Part shown: positions 8,485-16,773 of the stretch, piece by piece
How the letters are laid out: every line of letters starts with the position of its first letter
Numbering within the stretch: position 1 is the stretch's first letter
NCBI GenBank assembly: GCA_035650275.1
Contig: DASRHY010000339.1
Span: forward strand, 3,063-67,062
Reading direction: 5' to 3'
Source: DASRHY01 sp035650275
Lineage (GTDB): Bacteria; Actinomycetota; Actinomycetes; Propionibacteriales; Kribbellaceae
Length of the DNA: 64,000 nucleotides
The notes under the pieces: generated by a model
Told to the model about the DNA's origin: nothing
What the model saw: only the letters and a program-made list of their open reading frames with translations
Databases searched by the model: none
Program-made: the position numbers and the translations under genes

Positions 8485-8544
8485 GGACCGATATTGGACC
8501 GACAGAAGCGCCAATCTAGTCAAGACTGTTTGGGCCAATGTAGC
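8485..8544. promoter_or_regulatory. Direct repeats in the MFS/MocR divergent promoter
   Basis: GGACCGA occurs at 8485-8491 and 8496-8502 (11-bp period, one helical turn). GCCAATCTAG and GCCAATGTAG occur at 8510-8519 and 8535-8544 (25-bp period). Spaced direct repeats near the divergent start are typical MocR operators. TAGCCT at 8541-8546, six bases before the regulator ATG, may be its -10, so one GCCAAT repeat would overlap the promoter and autoregulate. Confidence 0.5.
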
Positions 8545-8552
8545 CTCCCGTC

Positions 8553-9977
8553 ATGGACGTGCAGGTGACACTCGCCGGTCGGGGCGACCTGGCCGCGCGG
8601 ATCTACCGGCAGCTGCTCGACGCGATCCTGGACGGCCGGCTGCGGGCCGGTGAGCGGCTGCCGCCGAGCCGCGAGCTCGCCCAGCAGCTCGAGGTGTCGC
8701 GGAACACGGTCGCGACCGCCTACGAGCGGCTGACCGCGGAAGGGTTCCTGGTCGGGAAGGTCGGCGCCGGCACGTTCGTCAGCACCGAGCCGCTGACCCG
8801 GCTCCGGGTGCGGACCGCGCCGGCGGGGCTCGGCGTACAACCGCGCAGTCTCTGGAAGTCGTTGCCACCAGCAACGATGGAGCAGCAGACGTCACCGTAC
8901 GACTTCCGGATCGGGCTGCCGGACCCCGACCTGTTCCCTTTGCAGACCTGGCGGCGGCTGGTGGTGCGCGAGCTGCGTGCCTCGGCGCTGCGGACCACCG
9001 CGTACAGCGGACCGGCCGGGCATCCGGCCCTGCGGGAGGCGATCGCGCGCTACATCGGCGTGTCCCGGTCGGTGCGCACCGGCGCCGACGACGTGCTGGT
9101 GACCAGCGGCGCGCAGCAGGCGCTGGACCTGATCGGCCGGGTGCTGGTCGAGCCAGGCCGGCGGGTCGCGGTCGAGGAGCCCGGGTACCCGCCGGCGCGG
9201 AACCTGTTCGCCTCGCAGGGCGCCCGGGTGAGCGGCGTACCGGTGGACGACGAGGGCCTGGTGGTCGAGGCGCTCCCGGACGATGCCGCGCTGGTGTACG
9301 TGACCCCGTCGCACCAGTTCCCGCTCGGAACGCCGATGTCGCTGGCCCGCCGTACCGCGCTGCTGGCCTGGGCCGAGCGGCGCGGTGCGGTGGTGGTGGA
9401 GGACGACTACGACAGCGAGTTCCGGTTCTCCGACCGCCCGCTGGAACCGCTGCAGTCACTCGACAGCGGCGGCCGGGTGATCTACGTCGGGTCGTTCTCG
9501 AAGACGCTGCTGCCGCGGCTGCGGCTCGGGTTCCTGGTCGCGCCGGCATCCTTGCAGCCGGCGCTGCTGGCGGCCAAGCAGCTGACCGACTGGCACAGCG
9601 AGCTGACCAACCAGGCGGCGCTGGCGCGGCTGATCGACGAGGGTCTGCTGGCCCGGCACATCCGCAAGGCCGCCCGCGAGTACGCCGCCCGCCGCGCGCT
9701 GATCCTGGACGCGCTGACTACCGACCTGTCCGAGTACCTCACGCCGGTCCCGTCCGCGGCCGGGCTGCATCTGGCGGCGTTCACGCGGGTGGACGCCGAC
9801 CACCTCGCCGACGAGGCGGGCGCCGCCGGCATCGCGCTGGAGACGCTGTCCCGCTACTCCTTCGGCCCGCAGCCGCTGAACGGCCTGGCCCTCGGCTATG
9901 GCCTCATCCCGCAACCCCGAATCCCCGCCGCCCTGGACCGCCTCCACACCCTCCTGCGCGCTCTCGTCGGCCGCTGA
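8553..9977 (+). CDS. MocR-type transcriptional regulator (PdxR-like)
   Basis: A 474-residue GntR-aminotransferase fusion. The winged helix at about 10-75 has AILDGRLRAGERLPPSRELA and LEVSRNTVATAYERLTAEGF. The aminotransferase-like domain has VTSGAQQALDLIGRVL, DDYDSEFRF and the PLP-lysine motif GSFSKTLLPRLRLGF. It resembles PdxR and related regulators, but no pdx genes are nearby, so I give no symbol. It is divergent from the MFS transporter. Together with the regulator at 842-2338 it makes a second regulator-transporter pair of the same design within 9 kb. Confidence 0.88.
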   Translation: MDVQVTLAGRGDLAARIYRQLLDAILDGRLRAGERLPPSRELAQQLEVSRNTVATAYERLTAEGFLVGKVGAGTFVSTEPLTRLRVRTAPAGLGVQPRSLWKSLPPATMEQQTSPYDFRIGLPDPDLFPLQTWRRLVVRELRASALRTTAYSGPAGHPALREAIARYIGVSRSVRTGADDVLVTSGAQQALDLIGRVLVEPGRRVAVEEPGYPPARNLFASQGARVSGVPVDDEGLVVEALPDDAALVYVTPSHQFPLGTPMSLARRTALLAWAERRGAVVVEDDYDSEFRFSDRPLEPLQSLDSGGRVIYVGSFSKTLLPRLRLGFLVAPASLQPALLAAKQLTDWHSELTNQAALARLIDEGLLARHIRKAAREYAARRALILDALTTDLSEYLTPVPSAAGLHLAAFTRVDADHLADEAGAAGIALETLSRYSFGPQPLNGLALGYGLIPQPRIPAALDRLHTLLRALVGR

Positions 9978-10018
9978 CCCCATCACCCCGGCGTGTCGTC
10001 GGTCAGTTCTTCACAGAC

Positions 10019-10027
10019 TGTGGACAA
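10019..10027 (-). other. DnaA-box-like 9-mer upstream of a hypothetical gene
   Basis: TGTGGACAA is the exact reverse complement of the actinobacterial DnaA-box consensus TTGTCCACA. It is solitary, 42 bases before the ATG at 10069, and next to a small palindrome (CACAG-A-CTGTG, 10012-10022). It is not an origin. It could titrate DnaA or be chance. Confidence 0.2.
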
Positions 10028-10068
10028 CCCGCACCGGGCATCGAGCTGATCACGACAGGCTGCAGGGC

Positions 10069-10500
10069 ATGAGCTTCGAAGATCTCCCAGATGACTGGTC
10101 CGAGAGGCCGGTGACCGACCCGGCCCTCCTCGACGACGTGCTCGATCTCTTCGTCAGTGCGGCGAGCCGCGAAGCCGGCGCGCTCTACCTGCTGCTCTGT
10201 GACGGCGAGGACCGTGTCGCGCAGCCGATCGTGGTCGACGACCTGCCCGTGCAGTGCCGTGAGGACGAGGCCGAGCGACTGCTGCACGCGTTCGTGTCGG
10301 CCGCGGCCACGCTGCGCGCCGACCTCGGCCTGCTGCTCGCCGTCGCCAGACCGGGTACGCCGCGGGCGACCGCCGCCGACCGGCTGTGGCTCACCGTGGC
10401 GGTCCGGGTCTGCGACCGGCTCGGCGTACGGCTGCTCGGCGTCCACGCGGTGACGCCGGCCGGGTCGCAACAGGTGCGACCCGGTCGGAAGGCCGCGTAG
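10069..10500 (+). CDS. Hypothetical protein, 143 aa
   Basis: I do not recognise this protein. The ATG at 10069 gives MSFEDLPDDWSERPVTDPAL, an acidic N-terminus followed by alternating helix and strand regions (REAGALYLLLCDGEDRVAQP, then LRADLGLLLAVARPGTP and LGVRLLGVHAVTP). There is no signal peptide and no membrane segment. The strand-turn-strand pattern and the ARPGTPRATAADRLW stretch suggest a small globular cytoplasmic domain. Third-position G/C bias matches the neighbours. The stop lies four bases from the stop of the convergent subtilase gene. A longer frame with an earlier start overlaps the MocR gene and is not favoured. Confidence 0.65.
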   Translation: MSFEDLPDDWSERPVTDPALLDDVLDLFVSAASREAGALYLLLCDGEDRVAQPIVVDDLPVQCREDEAERLLHAFVSAAATLRADLGLLLAVARPGTPRATAADRLWLTVAVRVCDRLGVRLLGVHAVTPAGSQQVRPGRKAA

Positions 10501-10503
10501 ACC

Positions 10504-13338
10504 TCAGCTCACCCGGAAGCTGCGGGTCGGGCTGACCCCCACCAGGTGGTCGGCGTCCGCCGCGCGGACGACGCGGTAGCTGTACGACCCGCGCGCCGCC
10601 GGCTTCAGCGTGAACTTGTAGATGCTGGCGGACGACAGCTTCGCCGAGGAGACGTTGCCCCAGCGGTTGCTGCCCAGGTACCGCTGCAGCACCACGGCCT
10701 GGCCGGAGTGGTTCGGGCTGACGCCACCGGAGATGCTGACCGTGCCGCCGAGCGGGAGCGTCGTGCGAGAGACGTACGCCGACACCACCGGGCGGACGCC
10801 GACACCGGCGATGTTGCTGCCGGAGCCGATCAGGTCCGGCGAGCCGCTGTACCAGCGCCACTGGAAGTCGTTCCCGAACGACGGCTTGTACACGAACGAG
10901 GCCCAGCCGGCGCTGTCCGTGGTCGCGGTCCGCAGCAGCCGCCAGCTCGCCGTGCCCTTCTGGCGCGCGTACAGCCGCAGCGGCGCGCCGGCGATCGCGC
11001 CGGTGCCGTCAGCCTTGAGCAGCCGGCCCTTCAACGTCACCGAACCGCCGTACGTCAGCGCGGTGGTCGAGACCGCGAGCCCGGTCCGGCTACCGCCCAG
11101 CCGGGTCTCGGCCGGCGGGCTGAGCTGGCCCGCCCTGTCCTTGACCCAGATCCGGAAGACGTACGTCACACCCCAGCCGAGGCCGCTCGCCGTCGCGGAC
11201 GTCCCGGTGCCGGTGTAGACCGCGACGCCCTCGGTCGGCGAGGCCGGGGGAGCACCGCCGGTGGAGCGCCGCACGATGACCTGGTTGAAGTCGTTCAGCG
11301 ACGGCAGGCTCCAGCGCAGGGTGGCCGAGTTCCACCACCCGGTCGCGTCGAACCCGGCGGCGGCAGCCGGCAGTACGTCCGCTCGGAAGGTGGTCGATAC
11401 CGGCGCCGTGTTGGTCGCACCGCCGAGTTCCTGGACCGCGCCGACCATGATCCGGTACGGCGCCAGGTCCGCCAGCGGCGCGGTCGGTGTGATGGTGGCC
11501 TGCCTGGCTGCCGCGTCATAGGTCACGCCGGCCGGCACGGGCTGACCGGTCCGGCCGTCCAGCAGTTGCACCGTGGAGTCGGTGACCGACGCGGGCTCGA
11601 GCTGCCGCGGGAACGTGACGGTCGGGCTCCCTGCCAGTGAGTTCTGCAGGCCGATGTTCTCCGGCGACACGTCCCGCACCCAGACGTCCGTCTTGGGATC
11701 GTTCGTCGCCGACCCGATCGCCGCGACTGTGACCGTGTACGGGCGGCTGTCCGACGAACCGTTGAAGTTGCGTACGGCGACGTAGCTCGTGCCGGAAGGT
11801 AGCGACGCGTCGAGTGTCTCCGGCCCGAAGAGGAAGTCGTCGACATGCTTGAGTGAACGCAGGTCGGCGTCGTAGATGTCGATCACAGGATCGTTGTTCT
11901 GCGACAACAGCGGGTCGAACGGCTCCGGTGTGGCGGTCACCCGCACAGCCCGCGCCGAGGCGCTGCTGACGCTGTACCAGTCGACGTCGCCGGCGGAGGT
12001 GATCGTTCCGGTGGCTGTGCTGGTCAGTGCGGTCGCTCTGGCAGGTGTGTCGTTGTGATCCGCCGCCGGACCGGACAGGTCGGCGATCCGTGCGCCGCCG
12101 AGCGCGGTGTAGGCGTCGAGGAACCCGTGGCCGTAGAACGGGTCGATGCCGCGGACCCCGGCATCCCGGGTGCTCTGCTTCAAACGCTGCAGGACCTGGT
12201 CTGGCCTGAGCGACGGGGACTGTGTCCGCACCAAGGCGGCGATGCCTGCGACGAGCGGCGCGGAGAACGAGGTTCCGCTCCCGGTGGCGTAGTAGTCGTG
12301 GATCGCGGGAGTCGCCGGGTCGAAGTACGGCGAGGTGATGTCGAAGCCCGGCGCGGCTACGTCCACCCAGTCGCCCGAGGTGCTGAAATCCGTCAGCCGG
12401 CCTGCGTTGTCGGTCGCGCCGACCGCCAGCACCTCCGGGTAGGCGGCGGGATAGTTCGGCTCGGTGGCGCCGGAGTTGCCGGCCGCGACGACGACAAGGC
12501 ATCCCAAGCCGGTCGCGTAGGTGATCGCATCCTGGATCAGCGGTGCCTCACCCGGCCCGCCCAGCGAGAGGTTGATGATCGACGCACCATGGTCCGCGGC
12601 CCATCGGACACCTGTCGCGATGTCGGAGTCGAAGGCACTGTCCGGTGTGGCGAAGACCCGGACCGGCATGATCCTGCCCGTCCAGGCCGCGCCGGCGATT
12701 CCCTTGCCGTTATTCGTATTGGCCGCCGCGATCCCGGCGACCATCGTTCCGTGGCCGTCGATGTCCGCCACGTTCGCGTCGCCGTCGATCACGTTGAACC
12801 CGGCGACCGTGCGGCCGACCAGGTCCTCATGACTGACGTCGACTCCGGTGTCGAGCACGGCGATCACCTGGGACGTCGAGCCCTTGGTCACATCCCAAGC
12901 CGCCGGAAGCCGCACGACGTCGAGGTTGCGCTGGTAGCCGGCCGTGTAGCCGGGGTCGTTCGGCACGGCTGCCTTCGTCCGGGCATAGTCCAGCGTCGCC
13001 GTCTCGACCGTCGCGTCGGTCTTCAGACGACGCAGGAGGTCGGTCGCGGACCCCAGGGTACGGACCTTCACATAGCCGCCGATCGTGCGCACCTTTGTCG
13101 CGCTGCGAGACCGCAGAGCAGCGTCGCGGGCGGCTGCCGAGGCGCCGGGCTTGAACCTCACCAGCACCGTGTGCGGGTCGTACGACGCGGCCTTCGCGGG
13201 CTGCCGTTCGGGTCTCGGCAGCTGTTTCATCTTCAGGTCCGCCGGGCCGGGCGGTTCCGCGGGCAGTGCCGAGGTCGCGGTCGCCGGGACCAGGGTCGAG
13301 CCGACGAGAGCGGACAGGGCGACAAGACGTATGAACAT
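10504..13338 (-). CDS. Secreted subtilisin-family (S8) serine protease with C-terminal beta-sandwich domains
   Basis: A 944-residue preproprotein. A signal peptide (MFIRLVALSALVGSTLVPAT...) is followed by an I9-like propeptide containing VLVRFKPGASAAARDAAL (about 58-75). The S8 domain has catalytic D163 (VLDTGVD), H196 (DGHGTMVAG) and S357 (GTSFSAPLVAG), with N288 for the oxyanion hole, so it should be active. After about 420 come Ig-like or fibronectin-like beta domains and a C-terminal YRVV-type repeat region (LKAD...G..L.LY.R..G...W), often seen in exported actinobacterial proteases for surface or substrate binding. It stands alone, converging on the small hypothetical gene. Confidence 0.92.
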   Translation of the reverse strand: MFIRLVALSALVGSTLVPATATSALPAEPPGPADLKMKQLPRPERQPAKAASYDPHTVLVRFKPGASAAARDAALRSRSATKVRTIGGYVKVRTLGSATDLLRRLKTDATVETATLDYARTKAAVPNDPGYTAGYQRNLDVVRLPAAWDVTKGSTSQVIAVLDTGVDVSHEDLVGRTVAGFNVIDGDANVADIDGHGTMVAGIAAANTNNGKGIAGAAWTGRIMPVRVFATPDSAFDSDIATGVRWAADHGASIINLSLGGPGEAPLIQDAITYATGLGCLVVVAAGNSGATEPNYPAAYPEVLAVGATDNAGRLTDFSTSGDWVDVAAPGFDITSPYFDPATPAIHDYYATGSGTSFSAPLVAGIAALVRTQSPSLRPDQVLQRLKQSTRDAGVRGIDPFYGHGFLDAYTALGGARIADLSGPAADHNDTPARATALTSTATGTITSAGDVDWYSVSSASARAVRVTATPEPFDPLLSQNNDPVIDIYDADLRSLKHVDDFLFGPETLDASLPSGTSYVAVRNFNGSSDSRPYTVTVAAIGSATNDPKTDVWVRDVSPENIGLQNSLAGSPTVTFPRQLEPASVTDSTVQLLDGRTGQPVPAGVTYDAAARQATITPTAPLADLAPYRIMVGAVQELGGATNTAPVSTTFRADVLPAAAAGFDATGWWNSATLRWSLPSLNDFNQVIVRRSTGGAPPASPTEGVAVYTGTGTSATASGLGWGVTYVFRIWVKDRAGQLSPPAETRLGGSRTGLAVSTTALTYGGSVTLKGRLLKADGTGAIAGAPLRLYARQKGTASWRLLRTATTDSAGWASFVYKPSFGNDFQWRWYSGSPDLIGSGSNIAGVGVRPVVSAYVSRTTLPLGGTVSISGGVSPNHSGQAVVLQRYLGSNRWGNVSSAKLSSASIYKFTLKPAARGSYSYRVVRAADADHLVGVSPTRSFRVS

Positions 13339-13482
13339 CAGGCGGAGCCCCCACCATTTCTGTGAATCCCCCGTGCGCCCCAGATGGCGCAGCGGCGGGA
13401 ATTATGCCAGAAACTTCCGGGAATGGGTGATGGCCCGGCACGAACCTGCCACGCCGGGCGCAACGAGCCACCGGACCTCCGG

Positions 13483-14103
13483 CTACCGGACCCCGCGCGG
13501 CCGGAACTGGATGCTGATCCGCGGTCCGACGAACCCGGTCGCCTTCGGCACGGCGTGCTCCCAGGTGCGCTGGCAGGAGCCGCCCATCACGATCAGATCG
13601 CCGTGTCCGAGCACGTGCCGCACGGTGCGGCCGCCTCCGCCGCGCGGACGGAGCGCCAGCGCCCGCGGCGCGCCGACCGAGATGATCGCGACCATGGTGT
13701 CCTCGGTGCTACCGCGGCCGATCGTGTCGCCGTGCCAGGCGACGCTGTCCCGGCCGTCGCGGTAGTAGCACAGGCCCGCCGTGCGGAACGGCTCGCCGAG
13801 CTCCTCGCCGTAGTGGTCGCTGAGGGCGGAGCGGGCGGCGTCGAGCACCGGGAGCGGCAGCGGGTCGTCCTCGTCGTAGAAGCAGACCAGCCGCGGCACG
13901 TCGACCACCCGGTCGTACATCTGCCGCCGCTCGGCCCGCCACGGTACGTGATCGACAAGCCGGTCGAACACGGTGTCGGCGCCGGTCAGCCAGCCCGGCC
14001 GTAGGTCGATCCAGGCACCGTCGCCGAGCGTCGTACGGCGGGCCGACCGGAGCGGCAGGAGGCCGATGTCATCGGAGACGTCGAACAGCGAACCCTGCAT
14101 CAT
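13483..14103 (-). CDS. AlkB-like 2-oxoglutarate/Fe(II) dioxygenase
   Basis: A 206-residue protein with the AlkB-family core. Iron ligands are H124 and D126 (VAWHGD) and H183 (WEHAVPK); R195 and R201 (RISIQFR) are the 2-oxoglutarate and active-site arginines. The substrate-lid segment is LCYYRDGRDSVAWHGD. AlkB proteins remove alkyl lesions such as 1-methyladenine and 3-methylcytosine from DNA or RNA by oxidative demethylation. The gene is preceded by a near-consensus LexA box (14126-14141) and a -10-like TAGAGT (14112-14117) eight bases before the ATG. It is therefore probably damage-inducible and nearly leaderless, which supports a repair role. A second ATG immediately follows the first. Confidence 0.9.
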   Translation of the reverse strand: MMQGSLFDVSDDIGLLPLRSARRTTLGDGAWIDLRPGWLTGADTVFDRLVDHVPWRAERRQMYDRVVDVPRLVCFYDEDDPLPLPVLDAARSALSDHYGEELGEPFRTAGLCYYRDGRDSVAWHGDTIGRGSTEDTMVAIISVGAPRALALRPRGGGGRTVRHVLGHGDLIVMGGSCQRTWEHAVPKATGFVGPRISIQFRPRGVR

Positions 14104-14125
14104 GAGGCCCTACTCTACACCGCAG

Positions 14126-14141
14126 TCGAACACGCGTTCTA
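14126..14141 (-). promoter_or_regulatory. LexA (SOS) box upstream of the AlkB-like gene
   Basis: TCGAACACGCGTTCTA matches the actinobacterial SOS consensus TCGAAC-N4-GTTCGA at 11 of 12 defined positions. It lies 22 bases upstream of the ATG at 14103 and eight bases upstream of the -10-like TAGAGT (read on the minus strand), so LexA would occupy the promoter spacer. Confidence 0.7.
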
Positions 14142-14261
14142 GGAACTCGTCGCACTCCGCAACTGCGCCTGTAGCCGTATGTGATACACGCCGCCCGCGC
14201 TGGCCGCAGCGTGTCTGACATGACAACATCCCGCTGACAGTGTTCATTGGGGGAGAACTGG

Positions 14262-14846
14262 ATGATTCGAGCCAAGCGGACCGCCCGCCGCAACGGCCAT
14301 GAGGACGCCGACAACCCGGAAGTGGTCACCACGGAGCACATGGTGGCCGTCCCGGTCGACGACGGCGTGCCCAATCCTGGCCGGCTCGGACAGCTGGCAG
14401 CGGCCGCCGCCGTGGTTGCGGACGGTATCGATGCCGCCAACCAGGGACTGCTCGGCAGCGTGGACCTGGACTCGGGCCGGTACTGGCAGCCGCTGCAGTC
14501 CGCGGCCGAGGCGTGCCGCCGTGCGGCCGAGGAGCTGGAGAAGGTCGCCGGTGAGCTGGTCCGCGCGATGGCGACCGGGAGCGGCACCTGCGCGGTCGGC
14601 TGGGGCGTCTGCCCGGATCACGGCATCACCCTGACGAGCACCGGACCCGAGGCCGGCTGCCGGGTGCTGTCCTGCCACCAGCCGGTGACCGCGCCGAGCG
14701 TCATCTGCAACGAACCGGTCGCGTACCGGGTGGTGGACGCCGAGGGCGGGGCGTTCCTCGCCTGCACCGGTCACGCGGTCGCCTGCCGGCGCGAGCTGGT
14801 CGGCGCTGTGATCACGCTGACCGCCGACAGTCTCGAGCACCTCTGA
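14262..14846 (+). CDS. Hypothetical protein with Cys-rich C-terminal region, 194 aa
   Basis: Not a family I can name. The ATG at 14262 follows a strong Shine-Dalgarno run (GGGGGAG, 14249-14255); a TTG further upstream lacks this. The first 35 residues are basic and polar. The middle (about 45-110) is helical with Ala/Glu-rich repeats (QSAAEACRRAAEELEKVAGE), possibly a coiled coil. The C-terminal part carries spaced Cys and His (GVCPDHGITL, GCRVLSCHQP, VICNEP, FLACTGHAVACRRE), which could bind a metal such as zinc. There is no signal peptide. It precedes the propionyl-CoA synthetase gene by 28 bases on the same strand, so cotranscription is possible. Confidence 0.6.
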   Translation: MIRAKRTARRNGHEDADNPEVVTTEHMVAVPVDDGVPNPGRLGQLAAAAAVVADGIDAANQGLLGSVDLDSGRYWQPLQSAAEACRRAAEELEKVAGELVRAMATGSGTCAVGWGVCPDHGITLTSTGPEAGCRVLSCHQPVTAPSVICNEPVAYRVVDAEGGAFLACTGHAVACRRELVGAVITLTADSLEHL

Positions 14847-14874
14847 GCCTCCCGAGTCGTGCGAGGGTAGGGCC

Positions 14875-16758
14875 ATGACCAGCTATCGCGAGGCGTTCGA
14901 GGAGAGCCTGTCCGATCCGGAACGGTTCTGGTCGGCCCAGGCCGGCCTGGTCGACTGGTTCACCGCTCCGCAGCGGGCGCTGGACGACAGCCGGCCGCCG
15001 TTCTACCGCTGGTACCCCGACGGCGTGCTGAACACGTGCTTCAACGCGCTGGACCGGCACGTCGTCGCGGGCCGTGCCGACCAGGCCGCGCTGATCTACG
15101 ACAGCCCGGTGACCGGTACGAAGCGCACGTACACCTACGCCGAGCTGCTCGAGCAGGTGGCCGCGTTCGCCGGCGCGCTCGACCAGCTCGGTGTCGGCAA
15201 GGGCGACCGGGTGCTGATCTACCTGCCGATGGTCCCGGAAGCCGTCATCGCGATGCTCGCGTGCGCCCGGATCGGCGCGGTGCACTCGGTCGTGTTCGGC
15301 GGGTTCGCCGCGAACGAGCTCGCGGTGCGGATCGACGACGCGCAGCCGAAGGTGGTGGTCAGCGCCTCCTGCGGAATCGAGCCGGGCCGCACCGTCGAGT
15401 ACAAACCCCTCCTGGACAAGGCGATCGAGCTGGCCGGGCACAGCCCGCAGACGTGCGTGGTCCTGCAGCGGCCGCAGGCCGAGGCGGCGATGACCGAGGG
15501 CCGCGACATCGACTGGGCGACGGCGATGAAGGCCGGCGCGTCCGCGCCCGCGACCTGTGCGAAGGTCGCCGCCACCGACCCCCTGTACGTGCTCTACACC
15601 TCTGGCACGACCGGTAAGCCGAAGGGGATCGTCCGCGACAACGGCGGGCACGCGGTGGCGATGGCGTGGTCGCTCGCGAACGTGTACGACATCCAGCCGG
15701 GCCAGGTCTGGTGGGCGGCGTCCGACGTCGGCTGGGTGGTCGGGCACTCGTACATCGTCTACGCGCCGCTGATCACTGGCGCGACCACTGTGCTGTACGA
15801 GGGCAAGCCGGTCGGTACGCCGGACGCCGGCGCGTTCTGGCGGGTGATCGCCGACCACCGGGTGCAGGGGCTGTTCACCGCACCGACCGCGTTCCGCGCG
15901 ATCAAGAAGGAGGACCCGAACGCGACACTGCTGAAGCAGTACGACATCGGCAGCCTGCGCAACCTGTTCCTGGCCGGCGAGCGGCTGGACCCGAACACCT
16001 ACGAGTGGGCGAGCGAGACGCTCGGTATCCCGGTGGTGGACAACTGGTGGCAGACCGAGACCGGCTGGCCGATCGCGGCGAACCCGCGGGGGCTGGAACC
16101 GCTGCCGATCAAGGCCGGATCGCCGTCGGTGCCCGTTCCCGGGTACGACGTCCGGGTGCTGGACGAGACCGGCAAGGAAGTTGCTCCGGGCAACGAAGGG
16201 GCGATCTGCGTGCGGCTGCCGCTGCCACCCGGCACGCTGCCGACGCTGTGGCAGGACGACGAGCGGTACGTCGCGTCGTACCTGTCGGTGTTCGACGGGC
16301 ACTACCTGACCGGCGACGGCGGGTTCGTCGACGAGGACGGCTACCTGTACGTGATGGGCCGCACCGACGATGTCATCAATGTGGCCGGGCACCGGCTGTC
16401 CACCGGCTCGATGGAGGCGGTGATCGCGCAGCACCCGGCGGTCGCGGAGTGCGCGGTGATCGGTGCGGCGGACCCGCTGAAAGGCCAGGTGCCGCGCGGG
16501 TTCGTGGTGCTGAAGGCCGGCGTCGACGCCGACCACGACGAGGTGAGCGCCGAGCTGGTGGCGATGGTGCGCGACCAGATCGGCGCGGTCGCCGCGCTGA
16601 AGGACGTCCGGGTGGTCGACGGCCTGCCGAAGACCCGGTCCGGCAAGATCCTGCGCAAGACGATGCGCGAGATCGCCGACGGCGTCCCCGAGCACGTCCC
16701 CTCCACGATCGAGGACGCGTCTGTTCTCGACCGCCTCCGCTCCGCCCTCAGGCCCTGA
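14875..16758 (+). CDS. prpE: Propionyl-CoA synthetase / acyl-CoA synthetase (PrpE type)
   Basis: A 627-residue ANL-superfamily enzyme of the acetyl-CoA-synthetase-like length class. It starts with the ACAS N-terminal region (SYREAFEESLSDPERFW...LVDWF), then has the P-loop YTSGTTGKPKG (about 240), the DVGWVVGHSYI motif, NWWQTETGWPI and the C-terminal catalytic lysine in RSGKILRK (about 590). These details fit PrpE better than Acs. The reaction is propionate + ATP + CoA to propionyl-CoA + AMP + PPi, in the cytoplasm. The catalytic lysine is a known acetylation control point in this family. No methylcitrate-cycle genes are next to it. Confidence 0.9.
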   Translation: MTSYREAFEESLSDPERFWSAQAGLVDWFTAPQRALDDSRPPFYRWYPDGVLNTCFNALDRHVVAGRADQAALIYDSPVTGTKRTYTYAELLEQVAAFAGALDQLGVGKGDRVLIYLPMVPEAVIAMLACARIGAVHSVVFGGFAANELAVRIDDAQPKVVVSASCGIEPGRTVEYKPLLDKAIELAGHSPQTCVVLQRPQAEAAMTEGRDIDWATAMKAGASAPATCAKVAATDPLYVLYTSGTTGKPKGIVRDNGGHAVAMAWSLANVYDIQPGQVWWAASDVGWVVGHSYIVYAPLITGATTVLYEGKPVGTPDAGAFWRVIADHRVQGLFTAPTAFRAIKKEDPNATLLKQYDIGSLRNLFLAGERLDPNTYEWASETLGIPVVDNWWQTETGWPIAANPRGLEPLPIKAGSPSVPVPGYDVRVLDETGKEVAPGNEGAICVRLPLPPGTLPTLWQDDERYVASYLSVFDGHYLTGDGGFVDEDGYLYVMGRTDDVINVAGHRLSTGSMEAVIAQHPAVAECAVIGAADPLKGQVPRGFVVLKAGVDADHDEVSAELVAMVRDQIGAVAALKDVRVVDGLPKTRSGKILRKTMREIADGVPEHVPSTIEDASVLDRLRSALRP

Positions 16759-16773
16759 CGAGCCGCTTGCGCC

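Noticed and set aside
10019..10027. Possible replication origin because of a DnaA-like box
   Set aside because: Only a single box, with no cluster, AT-rich unwinding region or dnaA/dnaN genes.
14812..16695. Long open frame on the minus strand opposite prpE
   Set aside because: It is full of Arg/Val/His-rich low-complexity sequence, has no family motif and mirrors the codon structure of prpE. High-GC genomes leave such antisense frames open by chance.
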